Assembly (NCBI GenBank): GCA_021158895.1 | Contig: JAGGSW010000026.1 | Span: 1 to 7,493 of the forward strand | Source of the DNA: Candidatus Odinarchaeota archaeon | GTDB taxonomy: Archaea > Asgardarchaeota > Baldrarchaeia > Baldrarchaeales > DXJG01 | Reading direction: 5' to 3' | DNA length: 7,493 nt | In this document: positions 1-5,003 of the stretch, one piece after another | How positions within the stretch are numbered: position 1 is the first letter of the stretch | Layout: each line of letters starts with the position of its first letter | Notes under the pieces: model-generated | The model's database searches: none | What the model was told of the DNA's origin: nothing | Seen by the model: only the letters and a program-made list of their open reading frames with translations | Translations under genes and position numbers: made by a program

Positions 1-2
1 AG

Positions 3-509
3 TTGTGGTGGTTTTGTATGGATGTTCTCGGTGTGATGTTTCTTAAAGGCGAGTCCTATAAGGAAATTTATAACAGTCCTAATTCTGGTGCAATAGGTAT
101 AGGTTCACTGTATGTTTCTGGATTTTTGCTTGGTTTCTTTGAAGCTTACTGTACGTTGAAAGGTACTTGGGGCGGTTTAGAAGAACAGTTTCACATTATC
201 TCTGTGATGGCTGAAAATCCATTAAGTTCATTTATAATCGGTTTTCTAGGCGTCATTCTTATTTGGGGTGTTTTCGCTATTATTGGAGCAATTGTTACGC
301 GAAATCGTGGTGGTGATCCTGTTGGAGTCGCTGTTGTCACGGCTTGTGCAACCATCCCCCTATGTGTCACCATATTGTTTCCTATTTTAGACTATTGCGG
401 TGTAACTGTTGTGCCATTTCTGGGGATTCCTCTTGGCTGGTTGATTACTTTGATAGCATTTGTTTGGGTTATTGCAGCAGAAATTAGAGCAATTACATCC
501 ATACCTTAA
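3..509 (+). CDS. Yip1-like multi-pass membrane protein, possibly cut at its 5' end
   Basis: This is an integral membrane protein that resembles the prokaryotic Yip1-domain family; the function of these family members in archaea is not established. Counting from the ATG at 18, there is a short cytosolic start with a pattern like LKGESYKEIYNSPN (residues 9-22). Hydrophobic segments follow at about 24-44, 68-93, 102-124 and 131-158. The Yip1-like hallmark is the polar RNRGGD turn (95-100) between helices 2 and 3, followed by small residues and the CATIPL stretch (110-115), then a proline and the conserved tryptophan of the last helix (W141). The frame is open to the left edge. The TTG at 3 or the ATG at 18 may be the start, or a few residues may lie outside the window; no ribosome site can be seen so close to the edge. 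It ends 132 bp before the next membrane-protein gene, which has its own promoter. The family call rests on pattern recognition only; any other four-helix membrane protein remains possible. Confidence 0.6.
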   Translation: MWWFCMDVLGVMFLKGESYKEIYNSPNSGAIGIGSLYVSGFLLGFFEAYCTLKGTWGGLEEQFHIISVMAENPLSSFIIGFLGVILIWGVFAIIGAIVTRNRGGDPVGVAVVTACATIPLCVTILFPILDYCGVTVVPFLGIPLGWLITLIAFVWVIAAEIRAITSIP

Positions 510-590
510 GAACATGTTCTTCACCGTGTTTGGCCTGTTTTGGGAAATTTAATAAAATTTAAATGAGTAGATAGTGAAAGTGTGATAACA

Positions 591-596
591 TATAAA
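591..596 (+). promoter_or_regulatory. TATA box for the acidic-tailed membrane protein gene
   Basis: TATAAA lies in an AT-rich stretch, which would put transcription start near 617-620. That leaves a leader of about 20-25 bases that still contains the ribosome site at 627-637. The geometry fits an archaeal promoter, but the start site is inferred. Confidence 0.5.
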
Positions 597-626
597 GAGT
601 TAATATATGATTACTTTAGTTGATTA

Positions 627-637
627 GGGAGGGTGAT
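627..637 (+). promoter_or_regulatory. Ribosome binding site deciding the start at 642
   Basis: GGGAGGGTGAT closely matches the archaeal anti-Shine-Dalgarno partner GGAGGTGAT. It overlaps the in-frame GTG at 633 and ATG at 636, so those codons cannot be served by it. The ATG at 642 is the first start with workable spacing. Confidence 0.7.
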
Positions 638-641
638 GTGT

Positions 642-962
642 ATGGCTAAAGATAGACTTATTGGTGCAATAATGTTAATTGCAGCGATTTTAATATGGCT
701 TTGCTACACGTACTACGGACTGATCTATATAGCTCTTGGGAAACATATTCTAAGTTTTCTCCCTAAGATTAGTCCAATGCTTACTATTGCAATTCCTGTG
801 TGGCTTGGCATGACAGCGATACTTTTCATCGTTGCTTGGATTGGTTGGACGATGGCGACTACACCGCCTCCAGAGTCTTTAGAGGAATTAAGTGAGTTGG
901 AGGAACTCGAAGAGAAGGAAGAAGAAAAAACCGAGGAAGAAAAAGAGGAAGAAAAAGCCTAA
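642..962 (+). CDS. Small two-helix membrane protein with glutamate-rich tail
   Basis: I do not recognise this 106-residue protein. Two hydrophobic segments, at about 6-33 and 47-71, suggest a hairpin in the membrane. The positively charged N-terminus (MAKDR) suggests both ends face the cytoplasm. After a TTPPP hinge (73-77) comes a strongly acidic tail: 17 of the last 29 residues are glutamate, interrupted by a few leucines and lysines, which would form a charged helix or stay disordered. Such a tail could bind a basic partner, but no partner is visible. The longest frame begins at a GTG at 633, but the ribosome site overlaps it, so the ATG at 642 is preferred. The gene has its own TATA box and converges with the minus-strand gene at 1023. 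The DNA under the tail is almost pure purine (about 878-957), which may reflect low-complexity expansion. Confidence 0.65.
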   Translation: MAKDRLIGAIMLIAAILIWLCYTYYGLIYIALGKHILSFLPKISPMLTIAIPVWLGMTAILFIVAWIGWTMATTPPPESLEELSELEELEEKEEEKTEEEKEEEKA

Positions 963-1022
963 TCCTTTCTTATTTTGGAACTTTTATAAATATTCCGTTT
1001 ACCGTTTCTTTTATTGGTTTAG

Positions 1023-1298
1023 TTAACCGAATATTAGTGCTACCACGCCTACGATCGCTATTATCCACAATATTATTACTACTGTTTTTACAACTTGTTT
1101 ACTTACTGAGACAAGTATGAAAATTACTGTCAATATTACTGTCGCGGCCAATTCCTGCGCTAACCAGTCTGGAGGCACTTTCCCAAGGGCTGTTGTTAAT
1201 GCATCCTTTATTATATTTGATAGCCCGTCTATTCCGCCTTTAAGATAGCCCCACCAGTCTATGTTTTTCAAATAGTCTATTAACCATTCAAGTTGCAT
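1023..1298 (-). CDS. Small membrane protein with amphipathic N-terminus
   Basis: I do not recognise this 91-residue protein. The N-terminal half (1-45) is aromatic and mildly amphipathic, with four tryptophans in the whole protein's first 45 residues (W5, W15, W16 and W45 in VPPDW). It then turns strongly hydrophobic, with membrane segments at about 50-66 and 69-90 separated only by SKQ, so it probably forms a tight hairpin ending at the membrane. The start is the ATG at 1298, not the in-frame TTG at 1316, because GGGGTGA at 1306-1312 lies 7 bases before that ATG. A TATA-like stretch at about 1341-1348 fits a leader of about 20 bases. The size and two-helix layout superficially resemble a holin, but no phage gene is near and there is no sequence signature for that. 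It converges with the acidic-tailed membrane protein gene. Confidence 0.6.
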   Translation of the reverse strand: MQLEWLIDYLKNIDWWGYLKGGIDGLSNIIKDALTTALGKVPPDWLAQELAATVILTVIFILVSVSKQVVKTVVIILWIIAIVGVVALIFG

Positions 1299-1305
1299 AA
1301 GTGAT

Positions 1306-1312
1306 TCACCCC
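1306..1312 (-). promoter_or_regulatory. Ribosome binding site for the 1298 start
   Basis: On the minus strand this reads GGGGTGA, 7 bases from the ATG at 1298. It lies inside the reading frame that would begin at the TTG at 1316, which argues against that longer start. Confidence 0.6.
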
Positions 1313-1340
1313 ACAATATGTTGTAATGTTCATTCTAATT

Positions 1341-1348
1341 ATTTTATT
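1341..1348 (-). promoter_or_regulatory. TATA-like box for the 1298 start
   Basis: On the minus strand the sequence reads AATAAAAT within an AT-rich block. About 27 bases downstream falls near 1318, giving a short leader that includes the ribosome site. The surrounding DNA is AT-rich throughout, so the exact box is uncertain. Confidence 0.35.
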
Positions 1349-1396
1349 GGTTAAAGTAAATTATTACCTTTAATTCATTGATGCTACAGCGAACAT

Positions 1397-1409
1397 AATA
1401 ATTATTAAA
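1397..1409 (+). promoter_or_regulatory. TATA-like box for the macrodomain gene
   Basis: AATAATTATTAAA is centred about 28 bases before the first ATG at 1431. If it is used, the transcript would begin almost at that ATG (leaderless) or carry a very short leader to the ATG at 1443. Confidence 0.4.
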
Positions 1410-1430
1410 CTGTTTCTTTTCCTAAATTGA

Positions 1431-1991
1431 ATGGTGACTAGTATGGTTGAGAGGGTGTTTGAGCATACTTACAGTGGGGTTTATGTGGAGGTTTGGAGCG
1501 GTGACATTACGAAGCTAGAGGCCGATGCTATTGTTAATCCAGCAAACAGTTTACTCTTAATGGGTGGAGGCGTTGCTGGCGCCATAAAACGTGTCGGTGG
1601 AGAGGAAATTGAGAAAGAAGCATTGAAATACGCCCCCATACCTGTTGGTAAAGCTGTTGCTACAACGGCTGGAAAACTTAAAGCTAAAGCTGTTATTCAT
1701 GCCCCCACCATGGAGAGGCCCGCTATGAGAACTAGTGTCAACAAAGTTAAGGCCGCGGTTAAAGCAGCTTTAGAGTGTGCCGAAGAGAAGGGTTATGCTA
1801 GTATTGCTTTCCCAGGTATGGGTACTGGTGTAGGCGGCGTGCCTGCGAGTGACGCTGCTCGTGCAATGGTTGAGGTTATTAAAGAGTTCATTGACCGTGG
1901 TACAGGTATTAGACGGGTTATTCTCGTAGGTTTTGGCAAGGATTTGACTGACGCATTTATTAGCAGTATTAAAGAATTACTAAAAGGTTGA
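1431..1991 (+). CDS. Macrodomain ADP-ribose-binding protein (archaeal Af1521-like)
   Basis: This is a single macrodomain of 186 residues, a soluble fold that binds ADP-ribose and in some members removes it from proteins or hydrolyses O-acetyl-ADP-ribose. Visible landmarks are SGDITKLEADAIVNPANS (23-40), with Asp25 placed to contact adenine and Asn36/Asn39 in the ribose region. MGGGVAGAI (44-52) forms the first phosphate loop, ERPAM (95-99) is typical of the archaeal subgroup, and AFPGMGTGVGGVP (126-138) forms the second phosphate loop. In MacroD-type hydrolases the GGGV motif is followed by a catalytic Asp; here that position is Ala49, as in Af1521, so binding or weak hydrolysis is more likely than MacroD-like activity. 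The start is ambiguous: the ATG at 1431 suits a leaderless transcript, while the ATG at 1443 has GGTGA at 1433-1437 before it. It stands alone, so its substrate is unknown. Confidence 0.9.
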   Translation: MVTSMVERVFEHTYSGVYVEVWSGDITKLEADAIVNPANSLLLMGGGVAGAIKRVGGEEIEKEALKYAPIPVGKAVATTAGKLKAKAVIHAPTMERPAMRTSVNKVKAAVKAALECAEEKGYASIAFPGMGTGVGGVPASDAARAMVEVIKEFIDRGTGIRRVILVGFGKDLTDAFISSIKELLKG

Positions 1992-2149
1992 TGATAGGGT
2001 TTAAGAGGATTTGTGGTTTTATGCTTTGTGCCAGCGAAAAGTGATGTATTGACCTTTGAATGTCTTTGGGGCTATGTATATTTGTAATAGAGGGTTACAA
2101 ATTATGAAAAATGGATGATTTGTTAAGTGAAAGATTTAAGAAACGCATT

Positions 2150-2158
2150 GCTATAATA
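2150..2158 (+). promoter_or_regulatory. Possible promoter box before the unknown gene
   Basis: CTATAATAG is centred near 2154, which would start a transcript close to 2180, just before a ten-codon frame at 2188 and the gene at 2220. It is one of several AT-rich candidates in this 228-bp gap; another is GTATATT near 2075. Confidence 0.3.
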
Positions 2159-2219
2159 GTATTGGTGGTTGGGGAGCTAAGATAAATATGCCACCTTCAC
2201 ATTATGGATGGAGATACTA

Positions 2220-2891
2220 ATGGAGAATATTGACTTACTAAAAGCTAAAATGAGACTACTTAGATCCCATCCGGTCCTTAGACCTGGTAGATCTCTTTAT
2301 TCTACAGCACGTGTCGTTTCCAGAAACGAGGCGCTCAAGATTATTGACGAAATTGAGAGGGGGGTAAATGGGCATCCTTCAAAGATTAAAGAATTGTTTG
2401 CTAGGATTCTTAGTTTGAATATTCGTTTCAAAGGAGGTTTTTCTCCATTTAATCCTCATATAGGTTTTTATGTTTGGTCTGTACTTGATAATGGTTATCT
2501 TGTTGTTGAAGCTCTTGGTAGAAATGTTCATGAAACAGCTTTAAGTTTAGCATTATATCTGGTGAAAAAGGTTTTCAAAGTGGTTCCTGTAAAAGAAGAC
2601 TACTACTATACTCTTTTCTCTGACGGATTTAAGGTTGGAAAGGTTTTCATTGCAAAAAGTGGACGTAAAGATGTGAAATGCATAATTTCAAAGGTAAATA
2701 AAACTAAAATTGTGCAACATTACAGGCCCCAAGGTTTAATTGTTGAAAATAAGATCTACTTACCAAAGGATGTTAAAAGAACTATTCTTCCACATTTACG
2801 TAGGTTGGAACAGGAGTTTTCAAATTTGTGTCTCCATGACCCTAAAAGGTTTCTTGAACTTTTAAGAAGATCTATTAATGAAGAAAATTAA
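2220..2891 (+). CDS. Unrecognised basic protein
   Basis: I do not recognise this 223-residue protein. It appears soluble and basic, with no signal peptide or membrane segment. The first ~70 residues are mostly helical and arginine/lysine-rich, including the SHPVLRPGRSLYS stretch (about 16-28). The centre (about 75-150) alternates short strands and a helix: GGFSPFNPHIGFYVWSVL, then an alanine/leucine helix ending in LVKKVFKVVPV. The C-terminus (about 180-215) is helical and again basic (KDVKRTILPHLRRL). This layout would suit a nucleic-acid-associated protein, but no catalytic motif or metal site is visible. The ATG at 2208 has no ribosome site; the ATG at 2220 has GGAG at 2210-2213 six bases ahead and overlaps the stop of a ten-codon upstream frame (TAATG). 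It converges with ino1, leaving only 13 bp between the stops. Confidence 0.7.
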   Translation: MENIDLLKAKMRLLRSHPVLRPGRSLYSTARVVSRNEALKIIDEIERGVNGHPSKIKELFARILSLNIRFKGGFSPFNPHIGFYVWSVLDNGYLVVEALGRNVHETALSLALYLVKKVFKVVPVKEDYYYTLFSDGFKVGKVFIAKSGRKDVKCIISKVNKTKIVQHYRPQGLIVENKIYLPKDVKRTILPHLRRLEQEFSNLCLHDPKRFLELLRRSINEEN

Positions 2892-2904
2892 AAATGGTTT
2901 GGAT

Positions 2905-3984
2905 TTAGCGTTCTCTTTTACCTTGGATAAACTCTTCTACCCATTCTTTTGCTACAGGGTCTGGAACTTGTACTGGTGGATGCTTAAAAGCATATGCAGA
3001 AATGCTTATTAATGGGCCAGCAATCTTTCTGTCCAGAGCTATTTTAACTGCTCTGATCACGTCTATAATTGTGCCAGCACTGTTAGGGCTGTCTTGGACA
3101 ACGAGTTTTGCTTCGATTGTCACTGGCATGTCACCGAATTTTCTGCCTTTTATCCATATGTAGCAGATTTTTGTGTCTCCTAGGAACTCAACGTAGTCGC
3201 TGGGTCCAATACGTGTTGGTATCGGATATGGCGCCATACTTGTTACCGCTTCTGTTTTACTTACTCTTTTCGTTTTTAGCCGTTCTTCGACTGTCATGTT
3301 TAGGAAGTCTGTGTTTCCTCCGATGTTTAACTGATATGTTTCGTCTATTTTTACTCCTCTGTCTACCAGTAGTCTTACTAGGGTTCTGTGAAGTATTGTT
3401 GCTCCAATTTGGCTTTTTATGTCGTCTCCAGCTATTGGTATACCTTTTTCCTCAAATTTTTTGGCCCATTCTGGGTCGCTGGCTATGAACTCTGGTATGG
3501 CGTTGATGAATGCTATTCCAGCATCTAGACACTCCCTTGCATAGTATCTTGTTCCTTCGTAGCTTCCCACTGGCAAGTAGTTTATTAACATGTCTGCTTT
3601 TACCTCCTTTAATACCTCTGATACATCTACTGGTTTCATGTTATTTTCATCGTAGACTTTGAAGGGATCTTTCATGTGCGGTGCTGCGCCGTCGAGTATC
3701 GGCCCTGGTAATACTTCTACATCGAGTTTTGGTACTTCTGCAAATTTTGGCACACAGTTTTTCCCTGAGAATATTGCTTCACTTAGATCTTTGCCAATTT
3801 TTCTGGTGTCTACATCGAAAGCTGCTACAAATTCTATGTCACTTACGTGATATGGTCCAAATTTCACATGCATTAACCCTGGTACCATTTCGTCTTCTTT
3901 AGCGTCTTGGTAATAGTATACTCCTTGAACTAACGCAGACGCGCAATTGCCTACTCCAGCTATTGCAACCCTTATCTTCCTCAT
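2905..3984 (-). CDS. ino1: Inositol-3-phosphate synthase (myo-inositol-1-phosphate synthase)
   Basis: This enzyme (EC 5.5.1.4) converts glucose 6-phosphate to 1L-myo-inositol 1-phosphate using NAD+, the first step towards inositol phospholipids and, in some thermophilic archaea, di-inositol phosphate solutes. The 359-residue length matches the shorter archaeal/actinobacterial type. Landmarks are the nucleotide-binding AGVGNCASALVQG (9-21), GLMHVKFGPYHVSDIEFVAAFDVD (36-59, start of the second half of the Rossmann fold), INYLPVGS (134-141), GDDIKSQIGAT (186-196), carrying the conserved lysine of the active-site region, GGNTDFLN (222-229) and DSPNSAG (298-304). All are intact, so the enzyme should be active. 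The start is taken as the ATG at 3984: AGGAGGG at 3991-3997 abuts the upstream ATG at 3990 and is 6 bases from 3984. A TATA box near 4034-4040 fits. It is divergent from the EAP30-like operon and convergent with the unknown gene. Confidence 0.95.
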   Translation of the reverse strand: MRKIRVAIAGVGNCASALVQGVYYYQDAKEDEMVPGLMHVKFGPYHVSDIEFVAAFDVDTRKIGKDLSEAIFSGKNCVPKFAEVPKLDVEVLPGPILDGAAPHMKDPFKVYDENNMKPVDVSEVLKEVKADMLINYLPVGSYEGTRYYARECLDAGIAFINAIPEFIASDPEWAKKFEEKGIPIAGDDIKSQIGATILHRTLVRLLVDRGVKIDETYQLNIGGNTDFLNMTVEERLKTKRVSKTEAVTSMAPYPIPTRIGPSDYVEFLGDTKICYIWIKGRKFGDMPVTIEAKLVVQDSPNSAGTIIDVIRAVKIALDRKIAGPLISISAYAFKHPPVQVPDPVAKEWVEEFIQGKRER

Positions 3985-3990
3985 TTGCAT

Positions 3991-3997
3991 CCCTCCT
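3991..3997 (-). promoter_or_regulatory. Ribosome binding site deciding the ino1 start
   Basis: AGGAGGG on the minus strand touches the ATG at 3990 with no spacer but is 6 bases before the ATG at 3984. This favours a product starting MRKIRVAIAG. Confidence 0.75.
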
Positions 3998-4033
3998 GAA
4001 AATTTATCAACTTGTCAAAGGCTATATACGGAG

Positions 4034-4040
4034 GTATAAA
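4034..4040 (-). promoter_or_regulatory. TATA box for ino1
   Basis: The minus strand reads TTTATAC, about 50 bases before the ATG at 3984. This predicts a transcript start near 4010 and a leader of roughly 25 bases that holds the AGGAGGG site. A second TA-rich stretch (TATATA) lies just downstream. Confidence 0.5.
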
Positions 4041-4210
4041 TTGAAAGAGCAAATGTTAGCAAAACACTGTTTTACTTTTAATAGCGGTTTACAATTTGCT
4101 AGTATATTTTATCAATAGGTTTAATTTATGCCAAGGAGAGGAGACGATATGGTTATACCCTTACCCCTTTAGGTTGAAATTAACTCTCTAGCTAGGGAAA
4201 TAGCCGCGGG

Positions 4211-4220
4211 AAATATAAAT
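4211..4220 (+). promoter_or_regulatory. Strong TATA box far upstream of the EAP30-like operon
   Basis: AAATATAAAT, directly preceded by a GC-rich CCGCGGG, is the best TATA match in the gap. It would start transcription near 4243, about 110 bases before the operon's first gene and just before a 23-codon frame at 4256. Confidence 0.45.
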
Positions 4221-4301
4221 TTTTCGTAATTTAATCACCTTCGACCTTGCTTCTAATGGAGAGGAAAAATTGCAGCAGCTTTGCATGGTTGATCGGTAAC
4301 C

Positions 4302-4311
4302 TTTTATGCTT
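4302..4311 (+). promoter_or_regulatory. TATA-like box close to the EAP30-like gene
   Basis: TTTTATGCTT lies about 26 bases before 4332, which would give a leader of about 20 bases to the ATG at 4353. It is a weaker match than the box at 4211. Confidence 0.3.
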
Positions 4312-4352
4312 ATCTTTCGTGGTTTAATGATAGTAAATTGGTGGTTGTCGTG

Positions 4353-5000
4353 ATGGGTGTAGAGAAATTTGGCGAAAAGATTATGAAAGGGATTGAGGAA
4401 GCGAGAAAGGAAATTAAAAGAAAAATAGATTGGGCTATATCAACCTTGCAAGCCGTGTTTAAATTTCCAGAGCCTGAGGAAAAGTTTCCCCTTATAACTG
4501 GTAAGCCGAGCTTTTTTGAAAGGATAAGAGGTAAAGGCAAATTTTACGACAAACTCAGCTATGTAATCCTGAAAGTTTTAAGGGATGAGTGTCCTAAGAG
4601 AGGTGGAGTAATAACTCTTTCCGATATAGTTTTGCTTATAAATAGGGGTAGAGAAGACGACCCACTGACCTCGGAGACAATTCTAACTGCTCTAAAAAAT
4701 CTTGAAGAAAAAAATGTGATTCCGAAAATTAAAACTCTTCCCAGTGGAGCTAAAATAATATCTTTTTCACCAGTTGAACTATCTAACGATCATTGGACTG
4801 TTTTAGATCTTGCTTCTTCTAAAGGCTGGGTTACTCTTGAGGAAATTATTTTAAAAACTGGTTGGAGCACTGAGAAAGCTCAAATAATTTTAGAGGATCT
4901 AGAGAGAACGGGTATAGCTGTTAGAGATGCTAAATATGAAAGAGGTTTAAGATGGTATTTCCCCTCCTTTGCTAGTAAAACCAAATTAAAGGAGGAGTAA
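4353..5000 (+). CDS. EAP30/Vps22-like winged-helix protein (ESCRT-II family resemblance)
   Basis: This soluble 215-residue protein resembles the EAP30 family (Vps22/Snf8 and Vps36), which in eukaryotes forms the ESCRT-II core; the role of archaeal relatives outside Asgard lineages is not known to me. The N-terminus (about 1-35) is a charged amphipathic helix, followed by a proline-rich link (39-52). Two winged-helix units follow: about 65-140, with LSDIVLLINRG and LTALKNLEEKNVI, and about 144-207. The second carries the family-like pattern KGWVTLEEI (157-165), GWSTEKAQIILEDLERTGIAVRD (170-192) and RWYFPSF (200-206). The eukaryotic GLAW motif reads GIAV here. The ATG at 4353 is preferred over the TTG at 4338; a weak GGTGG lies 8 bases ahead. 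It is first in an operon, 3 bp before alaX. A DNA-binding winged-helix regulator is the main alternative. Confidence 0.75.
   Translation: MGVEKFGEKIMKGIEEARKEIKRKIDWAISTLQAVFKFPEPEEKFPLITGKPSFFERIRGKGKFYDKLSYVILKVLRDECPKRGGVITLSDIVLLINRGREDDPLTSETILTALKNLEEKNVIPKIKTLPSGAKIISFSPVELSNDHWTVLDLASSKGWVTLEEIILKTGWSTEKAQIILEDLERTGIAVRDAKYERGLRWYFPSFASKTKLKEE
4988..4997 (+). promoter_or_regulatory. Ribosome binding site for alaX inside the preceding gene
   Basis: AAAGGAGGAG lies within the last codons (Lys-Glu-Glu) of the EAP30-like gene, about 7-8 bases before the alaX ATG at 5004. It supports translation of both genes from one mRNA. Confidence 0.8.
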
Positions 5001-5003
5001 TAT

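Larger units (their letters stand above)
3998..4352. other. Divergent intergenic region between ino1 and the EAP30-like operon
   Basis: About 350 bases hold no convincing gene. The ino1 promoter is at the left, and two TATA-like boxes for the rightward operon are at 4211-4220 and 4302-4311. Between them are short frames only: 14 codons from 4128 and 23 codons from 4256. A small palindrome CTAGCTAG lies at 4188-4195, and a purine-rich GGAGAGGAG at 4135-4143. I see no tRNA, riboswitch or terminator with a clear stem. Confidence 0.5.

Noticed and set aside
878..957. Purine-rich repeat-like tract
   Set aside because: It encodes the glutamate/lysine tail of the membrane protein and shows no regular repeat unit, so it is not a separate repeat element.
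963..1022. Possible bidirectional terminator between convergent genes
   Set aside because: There are T-rich stretches on the plus strand only, and no stem; archaeal oligo-T termination is possible but cannot be supported as a defined site.
1988..2060. Possible C/D box small RNA just after the macrodomain gene
   Set aside because: TTGATGAT and GTGATGT resemble C and C' boxes, but no CTGA D or D' boxes are at the needed spacing and no terminal stem is present.
2111..2185. A 24-codon frame starting MDDLLSERFKK
   Set aside because: The composition is plausible, but there is no ribosome site, it sits across the likely promoter of the next gene, and there is no recognised similarity.
3108..3488. 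A 126-codon plus-strand frame rich in leucine
   Set aside because: It lies entirely antisense to ino1, whose conserved motifs run through this region. The leucine-rich composition is the usual shadow of the opposite strand, and no ribosome site precedes it.
4128..4172. A 14-codon frame (MPRRGDDMVIPLPL) with an internal GGAGAGGAG
   Set aside because: It is too short to support; the purine stretch is the only signal and could occur by chance.
4310..4540. A 76-codon minus-strand frame
   Set aside because: It overlaps the start of the EAP30-like gene antisense, with no ribosome site and no recognisable motif.
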